A stretch of DNA of 64,000 nt from Ypsolopha sequella. Its lineage: Eukaryota; Arthropoda; Insecta; Lepidoptera; Ypsolophidae. Shown here piece after piece: positions 11,510-23,760 of this stretch. The notes under the pieces were generated by a model. That model did not search any database, was not told the origin of the DNA, and worked only from the letters and a program-made list of their open reading frames with translations. Where the stretch lies: positions 5,465,201 through 5,529,200 of the forward strand of contig OW203984.1 of the NCBI GenBank assembly GCA_934047225.1. Reading direction: 5' to 3'. The first letter of the stretch is position 1. The number at the start of each line of letters is the position of its first letter. Made by a program: the position numbers and the translations under genes.

Positions 11510-12312
11510 GTATTTTTTCTACTACCTTTATGAAAAAGTTCCATTTAATACTCAAAATTAGTTTTGAAAATCGAACTTTCCGGGTTTGAAATATCGTATT
11601 GAAATTTCATTAATTGCAAAATTTGGTTCTTTTTGACGTTTGTCTTCATTTCATACTAAGTAAGGTTCTTTTTTACGTCCTTTGTTTGTCTTTACAATCG
11701 AAATTCCCTGCGTTCCGATTCACGACATAATCGATTATATCGCGTCTGACACTCTTTTCGCAAAATGATACTGGCCACAAACACGAGCGTAGCGAGTGTT
11801 TTAAACGTAACCGAGTAATTTATTGCTTTTACGCCCATGTATCATACTACATTTTTCAATGCATAGTGTGAGGAAATGAAAACAAATATAATCTTGTGAA
11901 CTTTAAATTATACTTGGCTCAAAAGGACTGTATCCAGAGCCGTTAAACAGTGGAAAAAAAGTATAACGTCTATGGTACACAGGAAAGGCTGCAGGTTAGC
12001 CAACCATTGTAAACAAATTAAAAAAAATTATAATAATAAAGCCCTAGGGCAAAATAATCGACTTTTTGTTCGGTTTTGATGCATAAAAAGTGGGCCTTTA
12101 CGAGCACATGCATTGAAAAATACATTAAATTTAAAAGGAAAAATTTAACATTAAAATACATGAATCAGTTAGTAGAAAAAGTATCGTAAGTATCGGTCGC
12201 ATCGAGTAAAAGTGGGGTTTTCTTACCCTCGGAATGTAAGTTAGCTAGCTTCATTCCTCGGGTAAGAATATCCGCCATTTTGTACTCGTCACGAAATAAA
12301 CTATTTATATAT
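11510..12312. repeat. Interspersed repeat K copy 1, split by repeat J
   Basis: From TTCTACTACCTTTATGAAAA to GATACTGGCCACAAA (about 11778), then again from about 12119 (TACATTAAATTT) to CGCCATTTTGTACTCGTCAC, the sequence matches the element at 14905-15446. The 340-bp piece between (11779-12118) matches instead the inverted copy at 55951-56288. Repeat J therefore replaced or inserted into the middle of K. No coding capacity. Confidence 0.65.
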
Positions 12313-12860
12313 CTTTCAGGTTTTACTGCAAGCTAGGTATTTTCTTAAAGGAAATGAACTTTAAAGGTTTAAATCTTTTTAACGTTAGGCTACCACCAAC
12401 TGGAGCTTAGCTAATGACCAATATGTACTCGTATACACGATGACTTTTGATTGATAACTGGTAACATAAAATAACATAATGCCGTGCACATAAATTTATT
12501 TACTTGCAAGATTTATGTGGAAAATTTGGTTTTAAGATTAATTTATTGTTATTTGTATTATGTGTTAAGAAAACTGTTTGTTTCCCAATCAATAAAATAA
12601 AATAAAAACATGACATAACATACATACTCTTTATTGTGCACCGAAACAATAAGTTAAAAATATTTTAATAGACAGGGTACAATAAGTGGTCTTATTGCTT
12701 AAGCGATTTCTTCCAGACAACCTTTGGTTGGAAGATTATGTAAAATAGAGGATAATAGGTGTTGTGTAAAAATATATATACGTAATAAATAACCGAATTC
12801 CTTATGTTACCTATTATCTACATGTCAATATACATACTAATACATAATAAACAATATTAT

Positions 12861-13117
12861 ATACAACGTGTAACAGAAAGGTGTAACCATTATTTGAAGA
12901 GCTTATTCAGTCAATGGTATAGAACAACTTTTAGTATGAAGCCAAACCAGAAATCTCAAAAAAAATGTCTGCCCTTCCATTCCATGCATTTTTCTATGAA
13001 ACAGTAAAATATTTTTTTTCGAGATACAAGTTTTGTTCCATGTAGTAAAAGTTGTTCTATGCCATGGACTGAATAAACTCTTCAAATATGGTTACAACTT
13101 TCTGTTACACGTTGTAT
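12861..13117. mobile_element. 257-bp TIR MITE (ACAACGTGTAACAG family)
   Basis: Left end ATACAACGTGTAACAGAAAG and right end CTTTCTGTTACACGTTGTAT are complementary, and the pairing continues through the TTTGAAGAG/CTCTTCAAA stretch. Total inverted repeat is about 55 bp with some mismatches. TA flanks suggest a TA target. Non-coding; the two short overlapping frames here are by-products of the palindrome. Confidence 0.75.
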
Positions 13118-13639
13118 ATTCATATACCAATTTCAGAGTGATGAATATACCTACATACCTAATATGTACCTTAATTAATGGGAGGAAAAATATTCTTTAA
13201 TTCTGTTTCTGAAAATAGCCAAGGAAGGAGTAGATTTTACAAAAAAAGTAAAGCATTCCAGAAACGCACAGCTCTAACTGTAAAAGATTTACCGTAAAAA
13301 GTTGTAATATATTTCCTTTCTCAGTAATAGATAGCCATTACGTTACAATAGTTGTTACAAGAAACATTTTTACCTATGTTCTGGTTCTAAAATAAATTGA
13401 CAACAAAATCATTGTCACCTTTCGCCATGGATGTGTTTATAGGTCCATGCCTTTCGTATATGTATGACAGCTAGGGCCGCCACAAATTAGAACGCCTTGG
13501 CAACGGAACACTTCAAAGTACGCATTGAAGTGTCCAAAAATGACTCTATTTATAAAGATTTTTCTCTTAAACGGTATGTTTAAAAATTATGCAAAATGTA
13601 TATATTGTTCTTGAATTAAATCTTGAATTAAAACACTTG

Positions 13640-14400
13640 TACTAGTAGTTTCACTTTATTTGTGTTAACTCCCGACCGGTTTCGGATTTTATTCCATTTT
13701 CAAGGGAAGATCTTAATTAAATTATTTTACACGACAATCGCAAGTATAAATTTTGTATATATTGTTAGTTAAACTTATAGTTAGTTAAATTATTCTCGCG
13801 TATAAGAAACAGCATAAACCGTATATAGGGTACCGACCCTATAATATTTTGACATCATGGTACTGCTGCCCTCAAAAACTTCCCCATTACTAAAGGTTAG
13901 CTGGTAGAGAATACTAAATAGTATTAAGCTCGCCTATGTACGAAATTTTTTTCTTGTGCAAAAAGAATTTTATCATTATTATTATTATTATCTCAAAAGT
14001 AGTTTCTTATTTCTGTATATTATATCCCATTTTGTATTTAAACAACAAGTACTGAAAACGCCGATTTATAATGAAATTTTAGATTTACGTCCCCGAATAC
14101 TCAACCAACTTAATATTGCAATTTTGTTTCATACAATTTGTATGTAGTAATAAGATTGAAATTTCTGTTTACAATATTCAAGTATTATTTAAATATATTA
14201 ATTTACCCATTTAAATGTTACGGAATCCTCAGGGTGCGAGTCCTGCTCGCACTTGACCAGTGTTTTATTATCAGGGACCCTGGTCAACCTATAGGCTAAA
14301 AGGGGTGTAGATTAAATAACCGCCAAGCCAAAAACAGGGCATTGATTGAATAAAAGCGGGCGGAGCCGCGGGAGAAAGGCTACTCATACCATAAACGAGT
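13640..14400. repeat. Repeat fragments including CCCGACCGGTTTCGG and a Helitron-like end
   Basis: CCCGACCGGTTTCGGATTTT at 13671 is part of a common lepidopteran repeat. 14230-14390 contains GCGAGTCCTGCTCGCACTTG (a piece of the TIR seen at 22550/23290) and AAGCGGGCGGAGCCGCGGGA, close to the Helitron 3' stem, but the CTAG end is changed. No gene. Confidence 0.4.
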
Positions 14401-14904
14401 GAAGTGGAATGTTGAAGACGCGAAAGTGGTATATCAGGATCGTAGCAGATGAAGATCTGTAGCATCTGTGTATCTAAAAAGGCCGACTTGGGTGAATCAT
14501 AAAACTATTTGAAAGTAGGATAGAGTCAGAGATTTTTCACGCGTGCAAAAGAGACGGCATTAGAACAGAATCATAACGTGATTCATGCAAGACGGCCTTT
14601 TTAGAGGACCTGTTTATAGGCGTGAGCATATTATCGTGTGTGTATGTGAACAAGTACAACTTCTATGCATTTAGATAGTAACAGAAAAGAAAAAAGATTT
14701 CATTATCCCAATTAGCAGTCAGTCCTCACGTGTCAGTTCACGTAGTACTACATTGAAGTGGCACCGTTACAAAGAATTGTGCCACTGGAAACAGAAAAAC
14801 ACGTAACGTATACAACCTACGAATATAGTACATACATGAGTAAACATGGGACGTCGACAAACATATGGAGTCTGCACTATTCGTCCAATGACACGGAATT
14901 ACTT

Positions 14905-15446
14905 TTTTCTACTACTTTTATGAAAAAGTTCCATTTAATACTTGAAATTAGTTTCGTAAATCGAACTTTCCGGGCCCCGTTACGGAATGACTATCAGGTC
15001 AGATTGAAATATCGTATTGAAATTTTATTTATTGCAAAATTAGGTTCTTTTTGACGTTTGTCTTCATTTCATGCTAAATTAGGTTATTTTTGAGGTCCTT
15101 AGTTTGTCTTTACAATCGAAATTCCCTGCGTTCCGATTCAAGACATAATCGATTATATCGCGTCTGACACTCTTTTTTCGCAAAATGATACTGGCCACAA
15201 ATAAAAGCCGCCGGCCGAAGCCTGAAAAAAAAGGTAAAAACCACGCCGCGCTTTGCAAAGTCATAAAATACATTAAATTTGAAAGGAAAAATTAAATATT
15301 TAAATACATAAATTAGGTAGTAGAAAAAGTATCGTTCGCAACGAGTAAACATGGGTTTTCTTACCCTCGGAATCACGTCGAAACTAGCTTCATTCCTCGG
15401 GTAAGAAAATCCGCCATTTTATACTCGTTACGAAATATACTATTCC
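14905..15446. repeat. Interspersed repeat K copy 2, without repeat J
   Basis: Matches 11510-11778 and 12119-12312 on both sides of the point where copy 1 carries repeat J. A different GC-rich piece (15199-15268) lies at that point here. The final part has TTACCCTCGGAATCACGTCG and CATTCCTCGGGTAAGAAAAT, an imperfect inverted pair around TACCCTCGG/CCTCGGGTA. Non-coding. Confidence 0.65.
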
Positions 15447-15536
15447 TTCCAAAGAGTTTAGTTATAAAAGAAGATATCAACTTTAACAATTTTTAGGATA
15501 TGCTGGTAAAAGTATTCAAAAATTGCGATTTTTTTC

Positions 15537-15959
15537 TTAAGGCGCTACGTTAAAGTTTTAGCGTCCCTGTTACTCCATATGCGAAAAAATCCTCAGTGCG
15601 AGTGGGACAGATTCGTGGAAAAGTAGCAAAAAGTAGGTTTTTTATTAATAGAAAATGTACTAAGCTATTTTGTCAAAAAGATTTTCAAGTAGACTTTACA
15701 AATACATAATATCCACATTTTGAATGCGATTTCACAATGAAGTTAGTTAGGATTTCAGAATTACAGGAAAAAATAAAACAATTTAGAGGCCTTTTCGGAA
15801 TTAAATTCTATGGAGAAAATTTCATCCAATCGCGTTTTCCTTCAGTGAGAATCTTAATCAAATACTCAATAAACATTTACCCAAAAATGAAATACGTCGA
15901 TAACGTTAAAGTGGAATAAATGGATTTGAAAAAAACCCTTTTTTTTGGTATCGCCTTAA
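15537..15959. mobile_element. MITE family A, copy 2
   Basis: Starts TTAAGGCGCTACG and ends GGTATCGCCTTAA, so TTAA marks both ends. The 423-bp body includes TAGCGTCCCTGTTACTCCAT and CATCCAATCGCGTTTTCCTT. It aligns over nearly its full length with 31126-31516 and 54508-54906. The 60-codon frame inside (15737-15919) is not conserved as protein in the other copies. Confidence 0.7.
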
Positions 15960-16521
15960 AGGTACAGTTTTCTCTTAAATCTATTATGAAACTCGATGAA
16001 CTACAACGCCGGTAGTGAATAGTGTTATACACCAAAACCTTTATATCAGGATCGTATAAAACTGCCATAACTTTTTAACTTATCAATGCCTTTAGTATAA
16101 CAGGCGTAATCTGTATATAAGAGTTTAATAACGCATGTAGAATTTGGTGTTACTACACTATTTATTAACTCCGTTGCAGAATCAATAATGTTACTGAAAT
16201 TGAACAACAGCTTCATATATGCAACTACAATATATCAGATTTATAGCAATAAGTATTATAAGGAGTTTATAAAGATCCTTAAACAACTTTAAATGCTACA
16301 AGCCGAAACAAGCTTTAACGTCATAAATATATAAGCAGCCACTGCTACTACACTAACTGTAAGGAATATTCTGCTTTGTTATTTACAGTTCTTATACAAC
16401 CTGAAAAGCTAAACTTATTTCATAAGTGAATTGTTTCAATTTTGGTGACGAATCCATTATAAACCAATAGTAACAGCTTTAAAATGACCTGCCACCAACG
16501 CTTAACTGTTTATTGGATAGT

Positions 16522-17307
16522 AAGTAAAAAAACCGGCTAAGTGCGAGTCGGACTCACGCACTAAAGGTTCCGTACCACCACACAATACGGGTACGGAACC
16601 TTAAAAACATTGTGGTAAATAATTTCACCAGTTTTAGTGGACCAACTCTTGTATGAGTACCGACCCCAGACCTACGGAGCTGGCGTCCGTCTAGTATGAA
16701 CGTCTTGTTGAAGTCCGCCCTGGTCAGTACTGGGTCTTCGGTTAGGATTTCTTTCATCCTGTCAAATAATTTTTGCTGTTCGGTGCTCCATATGAATTTT
16801 GTCTTCTTCCTCTGTAACTCTACTAACGGTGCTGTGATTTTAGCATAATTGGGTATGAATTTCCGGTACCATGAGGTCATTCCTAGTACTTCTTTTGTGT
16901 TCGTAGGTGGCTTGATCTCTATTACTGCCTTTATTTTATTCGCGTTAACTTACGATATATTAAACTCTTTATATCAAAAGTCTAGTTATTGATAACTTCC
17001 TATATAATTAAATATTTGTAATATATAGATTTTTTCCTATGTATGTTCTATAAGACTTAACTGTAAACAATATTTTAAGTTTCTAAGTCAACTGGAACTG
17101 TCCTATATTCCCTTTGCGAGTGTCAAATATTTGTATGAAAAGTGCAATAAACATCGAATTAGAAGCCTGATTTTTTAAAGCACTATGGGGCCGTAGATTT
17201 GTGTAAGAGGTCGTGAGCAGAAGGGTCGTGACACACCAGACAGACGGACAACAAAGTGATCCTATAAGGGTTCCGTTTTATCATTTTCAAGTATGGAACC
17301 CTAAAAA
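16522..17307. mobile_element. GGTTCCGTACC repeat carrying a gypsy fragment
   Basis: The left side AACCGGCTAAGTGCGAGTCG followed by GGTTCCGTACC, and the right side GGGTTCCG with TATGGAACCCTAAAAATG, are the well-known ends of a lepidopteran repeat. The inner part includes a fragment of Ty3/gypsy pol (separate entry). No intact gene. Confidence 0.5.
16660..16945 (-). pseudogene. Ty3/gypsy reverse transcriptase/RNase H fragment
   Basis: The - strand frame reads WYRKFIPNYAKITAPLVEL and then TKFIWSTEQQKLFDRMKEIL, the connection between the RT thumb and the RNase H domain of Ty3/gypsy polyproteins. It reaches FNKTFIL, just before the first catalytic aspartate of RNase H, where the frame breaks into unrelated sequence. 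Upstream codons (IKPPTNTKEV before LGMTSWYRKF) extend the match to about 16945. About 95 codons remain, with no LTR nearby. Not the same lineage as the element at 41964. Confidence 0.75.
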
Positions 17308-17319
17308 TGTAATCCTTCA

Positions 17320-17930
17320 TATATTTTAATTATGAATTCAACTTACAATAATTACAAATATAAAATTGTAAATCGTCATCACTGTGTTTTTGGAGATGTG
17401 ACCCGTGGTGACTCCACACAATTCGCAGTTCCGCAGCGACAGCCCTCCTTGTATGGCACAAACCGTGTCTACTTTGTTTCGAGACTCGTTTGCGGCGCCT
17501 CCTCGTTTGACTCTCTACGTGACGGGAAATGAGGCCACACACACACACACAACACTCTGTTGAACACTAAACACTGTCTCAGTGAATCACTGAAACGAAA
17601 ATTGTTATTGCAGGATCTCTCATTGTTTCGTTTTGAGATAACTGGCAACTGGAAATAAGGATTGTTCTCTTTATAGTTTCCCGCTTAAAATAATGCTAAA
17701 CTGATTTTTTTTATCACAGTAGATTATTGCTTTTGGTGAGGAATTGGTAACAAAAGAAATGAGTATTTGTTTTGTTGTGGGGAAATGTTTAATACAAGCC
17801 ACGATCTGGACTGTGATCAAGCGATTGATCATCATATTGAATTTTTTAAGAGTAGTTGGTTGTTTGATGAAAACTGATGAAATTTTCTAATTTTAATAAT
17901 TATATATATTTAGGTTTTATATGTATTTAT
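17320..17930. other. GC-richer single-copy-looking stretch, no gene assigned
   Basis: 17380-17530 is GC-richer than its surroundings and open on both strands, but without splice signals or a recognisable motif. An AC dinucleotide run lies at 17535-17550. It could hold a promoter or 5' exon, but I cannot support that. Confidence 0.3.
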
Positions 17931-17932
17931 TA

Positions 17933-18136
17933 TATTGTTTATTATTATTTATATATTTATATTTATTTAAAAAAACATTTAGAGAGATATATTTCAAACT
18001 TTATTGTTCGGCATCAGTCTTATAAAACTTATATTTTAAAAGACTGATGCCGAACAATAAAGTTCGAAATATATCTCTCTAAATGTTTTTTTTAATATAT
18101 ATAAATATAAATATATAAATAATAATAAATACAATA
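17933..18136. mobile_element. 204-bp hairpin element
   Basis: Arms of about 90 bp are nearly perfectly complementary: AGAGAGATATATTTCAAACT and TATTGTTCGGCATCAGTCTT on the left, with AAGACTGATGCCGAACAATA and its continuation on the right, around an 18-bp loop. The outer arms are AT-rich. Related in layout to 2776-3012 and 27143-27254, which share the ATATATTTCG motif. Non-coding. Confidence 0.8.
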
Positions 18137-19770
18137 ACTACAAATTGATCTGATCTTGTTACTCGATACATAGGGTTACCGAGACTGTACGCTCCTATAG
18201 TCTATAATATAAATACAATAAAAACCAAAATGGAGACAATGACTTGTTACAAATAACTAAACTTTTGTTAACAGGAGGTCATTGGTATTATTTATATGGT
18301 CGGCGGAACTTTCCCTGATAAGATATTATGGTACAATTTTCTTTGTGTTTGTGGGCTTGTCTTTTGTGTGGTGGTGGTTCCCTTTTCTCTTTCTTTATAT
18401 TTGTAATTTTATACTTTCTCTTAGCTAGGCGATGCTCGCGGAAGATTTATTTATGGGCCATAGGCCTCTTTAAATCTGAAGCTCACAAATTGAAATTGCG
18501 TTCTTGCTACACTAATAAATCTTATGTTACGATACAAACATTCATAATTATTTAATTTGTTCTAGTAAAACTATGTAATAAGAACAGCAAACATGTAAAT
18601 CTTTAAATAAATAAATAAATTATGAAACCTCATTAAGAGGATAGTTTTCGCAAAATCATAATTTATTATTCCTGGTTTGAAGAATCTAGCAATACTAAGT
18701 AAAAAAAGAAAAAAATGTTTTTCTTCCGGGAATATAATACACACTCATATCGAAACAGAGTCCTCAGAAGCCATTCCAATGTTGATAAACAAAATACCAA
18801 ACATGGCTCTAAAAAAAGTTTTCATGTCGAGGTTTAAGTTCATTAGAGCAAAAACCCGTTTATATTATTTATGGATTAAATTCTGTATAAATTTTATTAA
18901 ACTTTTAACAGGGCAGATATTTCAAAGCACCATTGGTTTTTTTTAATAATTAAATTTGTGAAAAAGTTGTCATTTTGACTTTTTTCTAGGATCCGTCCCT
19001 CTCGCACTACGGGTCTTTCCGCATGGAGTAAGAGTAGTATGCAAGCGGAACCTGTCCTCTTAATATTCAAAATCGGATGAAGGGAAAGATAATATTAATC
19101 CCAACAAAACAGAATACTCAATCAAGTGTACAGCAATGTTTTCTCCCAAAACCAAAGAACTTAAGTATTCGGCTCTAATATCCCAACGATCTCCTCTAGA
19201 CTTTATCTAGTTTCAGACTAAAAGCTTACGGAGGAGGTTTACACGATAAAGTGCCACTTTTCGAGACCTTAACAAGTCTTTTGTCTTCGGCGTAGACTGA
19301 GTGCTCTTCGGGTAGACGGTAGACGACTAATCGGAGTTATGAATAAAGACTCGATTAGGCGACTAGATCTCTAGAACCTCCCTGCCCCCCGTCGATGCAC
19401 CCTATATGGTACCCAAAGGGGTTGTTAAGCTTGAATCGGCGCCCACCTGGTTTCGTTATATAGAAGATAATTTTATTTTCAGGTTTTGCAAAAAACCCTT
19501 TTAGGTTAGCAACTGCGACTTTTATTCTTGGAAACTACGAGTATTTTTATTTTGTAGAATAAATTTTCTGCTTATTTCAAACCAATGTTTTGATATATAT
19601 TCGTTTAACTAACCTTTGGAAATGTTTTGAACAAATTATTTAAATGTTTACAACATTATTTACCTTCGAAAACACAATCTTACTAAACAAATATCAGGTA
19701 TTGCTTGTAATGTTTAGAACTAAATACGTTCGAAAACACCTTTTGAAATCTCTTTTGCCCTTCATACGTG
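18137..19770. other. No gene supported; repeat scraps
   Basis: Two + frames (18328-18555 and 18677-18946) lack recognisable motifs. 18985-19035 has a family A-like scrap (CCGTCCCTCTCGCACTACGG). 19080-19460 is GC-balanced and without repeats that I can match elsewhere in the window. Confidence 0.4.
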
Positions 19771-19829
19771 CCCTTTAAAATGGGTTATTCCCATCGGCTC
19801 ACTGGTTGGTTGCGAGTTGTATGGGACCA

Positions 19830-20062
19830 GCCCCCCTATTCTGTATCTTAAGTTGCCAACTGGACAGGGTGCCTATCGTCAAAAACATAGATAAAAACTA
19901 AACTTTCAAAATTGCTTTTAGTGGGTATTGAACTATTTACGAACTGTGTCGTCACTTCAAGTGCTAACATGCCCTTAGACAATCGGAATTCGATAGTATA
20001 TCTATGTTTTTGATGATAGACACCCAGTCCAGAAGGCAACTAGAGATACATAATAGGCCCGC
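19830..20062. mobile_element. MITE family B, copy 2 (233 bp)
   Basis: Starts GCCCCCCTATTCTGTATCTT and ends GAGATACATAATAGGCCCGC, with inverted repeats of about 55 bp. It is nearly identical base for base to 24900-25132, in the same orientation, although the surrounding F elements are inverted. The open 63-codon - frame in both copies is only shared because the DNA is shared. Confidence 0.8.
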
Positions 20063-20115
20063 AGGTCTAAATGTTCCCATCGGCTCACTGGTCGGTTGCT
20101 AGTTGCATCGGACCA

Positions 20116-20278
20116 GCGGGTCTACCGCGTAATTCTGATTTACATCAACATCAACGTGAGATTGAAATTTCACATGCGTGCGACGACGCCCGCCTAACAT
20201 GCCATCCCTTTCGTACGCACGTCAAATTTCAATCTCAAGATGATGTTGATGAAAATCAGAATTACGCGGTAGACCCGC
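20116..20278. mobile_element. MITE G (163 bp, about 68-bp TIRs)
   Basis: Left GCGGGTCTACCGCGTAATTC and right GAATTACGCGGTAGACCCGC are complementary. Pairing continues inward through ATCAACATCA and GAGATTGAAATTT with few mismatches, leaving a loop of about 27 bp. It lies inside outer element F. Non-coding. Confidence 0.8.
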
Positions 20279-20373
20279 AGGTCTAAATGTTCCCGTCGGC
20301 ACACTGGTCGGTTGGAACTACAAAATTAATGTATATTTTTCCCAGCCAGCCAGTGAGCCGTTGCTATTACTTT

Positions 20374-20818
20374 ATTCATTGGAACATTTTCACAACGGAC
20401 CAGGGTCAAATGTCAGCTTAAAATTATGATATATTTTTTGAACTACTAAGCGTTTGATTCGAGAATGCTTCAACCTCTGTTCCCACTTCCGCACAATACT
20501 AACACACACATAACCACACGAAACAGGGCGTAAGCGAAGCGCAGTTCGTGGAATCGGGACAAGTTTTTCCCAATGTAGGACTTACAGATAATATTTTGTC
20601 CTTATCGCAAAATAGGTTGCTTCATGGTGTGCGTGCACATCTGTTACTAGTAATATTGGTGACCTTATCCCGCAACAGTATGTATCGTTGTGTGCATCTC
20701 TTTAATATAAGAATAAATAACACACTTTTCCAATTAATTTACACAGTTTATTTTCCTAACCCAATAATACGCAAGTTCACATTTGAGCCTGGTCCGTTGT
20801 GAAAATTTTCCATTGAAT
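20374..20818. mobile_element. TIR element H (about 445 bp)
   Basis: Left ATTCATTGGAACATTTTCAC followed by AACGGACCAGG; right CCTGGTCCGTT followed by GTGAAAATTTTCCATTGAAT. Inverted repeats of about 39 bp. It interrupts the F sequence between TATTACTTTATT and AATAAAGTAGTACC. The 84-codon frame inside has no recognisable domain. Confidence 0.75.
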
Positions 20819-20899
20819 AAAGTAGTACCATAGTAAAACCAGAACAGTAGATTAACTCACGCCCCGTACGAGACTTCAATACCTACTGTGTCAGGGTTG

Positions 20900-22110
20900 T
20901 TCCTTCTTTTATTTTCGTACCTAGCTAATACAAATCAATATTTAAATATATATATTATACATATACTACGTAGGTATGTATTATGTTTGTAAATATTAAA
21001 TTCATTTACATTGGGCCTTCAACTCGATGGCAGCAGCAGCGACAGCCGGTACGAATAGCGATACGTTAAATAATCGTTGCCGCGAGTCGCCGGAATAGAT
21101 AAGTTTGTGGTGCTGAACTGTTCTCAAGGCGGCCCCCTTTGGTGGCACGTTTGATCTACAAAGACGCCGCCGCGCCGCTGCGCCGCGCCGTAGAGACCCG
21201 AATTGACCTTTATGTATACCGGGAGCTCAGTACCGTATTTTAACCTTATATGAGGTAGATATTAATAAAAAGCACATTTATATAAATACGACTTCTTTAA
21301 TTTAAAATGCTTACAATTTATAATATGAAGCACGATATTTTGAAACATTATCTGTCAAATCCTCACGTGATATTAATTGTAGCCATTGTAAGCGCCTGAA
21401 AACAACAAAATAAAAATTATGACAAATCAACTGACATTTTGAAGCCGATTATGACAAATGAGCTATCAATCGACGACGTAGTGAAACATTCAAACATACA
21501 TACTTGTACATTCATATCATACATAATAAACGTATAGACCTTATAACTCATAAAGAAATCTTACTTGCTTATATTAAATAAAGTAAGAAAACTTGAAAAT
21601 AATCAATTATAAAATTAAAGATAAGCTCCTGAATTTACCTTAAAAACATGGGCATCGTCAAAAGGGGGAAGGGGGCAGCTGTCCCCCCCTAGAGATTTGA
21701 AAAACTTTGAGATTTTTATAATAAAGTAACCGAAAAATTCGCGAGAAACCCAAGAACATTATGTTTATAAGACAATTATTTTGTATATCTTGTAATGAAC
21801 AATTAAAAACTTTACATTTGTTTATTTTACCTACAATTCATGTCATCTTGCCCCCCTGGCAATACTTTTGCTTAAAAATCTTTGTGATTGTTGACTAAAT
21901 TAATCAGTTCAATTCATTTAAGTACATAATAAAATTTAAGTATCTAATCGAACATTGGCTCCTAGTCTATAATTAAAAAATCTTTGCGATTTCAACCATA
22001 TCAGCTCTCCATTTAAAAACACTTTGACTAACTAACAATCATAGCACAGTTATGATCATAGGTACCTATGTTAAATGTGAACAAAGAAAGTACGGTTTAC
22101 ATCTCTCATT
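20900..22110. other. CpG-rich patch in gene-free DNA
   Basis: 21020-21210 is strongly GC/CpG-rich (GACGCCGCCGCGCCGCTGCG) in otherwise AT-rich DNA and contains a GGCAGCAGCAGCGACAG stretch. It could be a promoter or first exon, but there is no open frame with splice signals that I trust. The rest of the stretch shows nothing. Confidence 0.3.
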
Positions 22111-22549
22111 ATCCCATCCCACTATCCCACTAATATTATAAATGCGAAAGTTTGGATGGATGTTTGTTACTCCTTCACGCCGTAACTACTGAACCGATTG
22201 GTTTGAAAATTTGCACAAATGTAGTTCTGGACCTGGAATAGCACATAGGCTACTTTTTATCTCATAAATCAGTTCCCATGGGATGGCAATGGGTTGTCAA
22301 ATTTCTTTAGAAAAGTGATGTTTTGCTCCTTCACGCCCCGTACCTACCGATTGGGCTGAAACTTGGCACAAATGTAGTTCTAGACCTGAAATAGGACATA
22401 GGCTACTTTTTATCCCATATATCAGTTCCCATGGGATGGCAATGGGGTGACAAATTTCTTTAGAAAAGTGAAGTGTTTTACACAAGCTCAAGCACAAGCT
22501 CCTTTAAATTTGCACAAGCGCAAAGTACAAAAAAATGGTACCAAATAAA

Positions 22550-23292
22550 AAGAAAAACGGTCAAGTGCGAGTCAGACTCGCAAGTCGTCCGTAATTCGAC
22601 AGTTTTGCGAATAGAAAATTTAATTTTGACATTTTTGGAACTTTAACGGTGAGATTCCGTTGTCCATCCATCCGTATGTCACAGCCTCATAACTTTAGCA
22701 CTGTTAAAGACAAAGACTTAGAATTTTGCACAAAAGAGGAAAAAAAAATATTCCTAAAACCACAATATGGGTATCAAATTATAAGTATTAAGGAGCTGAT
22801 TATAAAATTATATAATTTGGCTATATTAACTTGCACCTTTTTCAAGAAATCGTCGAAATACCACAAAAAAATGTATGTACCCACCCCGATTATAGGTCAT
22901 AACTGGCCAATTACAGGATAATTATAGCGTTTTTTTTTTATACAAATGAAAAATAAAAATAAAGTTAAATAAATTTATACATATTTTTTTAATACAATAT
23001 AGGTATTAAAAAGTCGATTGTAAAAATATATAGTTTTGATAATTTACTTGCATCTATTTCGATAAATCCTCAGAAAACCACAAAAAATGTATGTCCCTTC
23101 CCTTATCTCCAAAACTGGTGAACCGAAAAATGTAAAAAAAAAACCACGGCAATAAGTGCTTACGTAAAGATTACAGAAAAAAAAATTGAGAAATTCACGA
23201 AAAAAAAGACCAAATAAAATTTTCTGTTCCCAAAACTGTCGAATTACGAAACCTAGGTACGCGAGTCTGATTCGCACTTGACCGGTTTTTCG
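22550..23292. mobile_element. TIR element inside the Helitron
   Basis: Left AACGGTCAAGTGCGAGTCAG and, further in, GTAATTCGACAGTTTTG; right CTGATTCGCACTTGACCGGT and CAAAACTGTCGAATTACG. Imperfect inverted repeats total about 65 bp. The 90-codon frame at 22649-22921 shows no domain. Related outer sequence occurs at 16522 and 14235. Confidence 0.7.
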
Positions 23293-23494
23293 TCAAATAT
23301 AACAGGAATAATTAGCGTACTTACGGCTACAATCTACTACGCGGACTCAATGCGGAACTTATTGAAAATCATTTTTGAATTAGTAAACGTGCGACAACAA
23401 ATTTTATAAGCAATCGTGCTTTTTCCGTTCAGAAACGCTGATACGCCTTCGACCTCGCCAAAGACACTTTATCTGGGGATAAAATATCTAGCCA

Positions 23495-23760
23495 TCCCTC
23501 AGCCTGTGTTCGTTCACTGCTGGAAATAGGCCTTTCTAAAATTTTGCCACTCTTGGCGCTCCTCCGTCATGCTCATCCAGCCGCTACCCGCGAAGTCCGC
23601 CGGGCCAGCAGGCACGAGGTCGGTCTAGGCTACGCTTTGCTGCACGTGGTGTCCATTCTAGGCCTTTTGGCTCCAACGGCAATCACGTCGGCGACAAATA
23701 TGGGCCTACCCACTGCCACTTCAACTTACTGATTCGGCAGATTATGTCGATGACTTTCCG
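23495..23760 (-). repeat. RTE LINE 3' end fragment
   Basis: Shares CAGCCTGTGTTCGTTCACTG, CCACTCTTGGCG and CATCCAGCCGCTACCCGC with 41016-41262. On the - strand the start encodes the end of the RTE polyprotein (V-Q-Q-W-T-x-x-G then stop in better copies), followed by the element's short 3' region. Strongly 5'-truncated and mutated. Confidence 0.65.

Larger units (their letters stand above)
19777..20860. mobile_element. Nested MITE cluster 1 (outer element F with B, G and H inside)
   Basis: The outer element is recognised by CATCGGCTCACTGGT(C/T)GGTTG, present at about 19795, 20080 and 20300, and by ACCATAGTAAAACCAGAAC at 20828. Three complete MITEs lie inside it (20 kb entries below). The same outer motifs occur inverted at 24780-25410. 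The order of insertion is F first, then B, G and H. No coding sequence. Confidence 0.65.

Noticed and set aside
15079..15376. Overlapping - frames of 64 and 88 codons
   Set aside because: Within repeat K, not conserved at 11510-12312.
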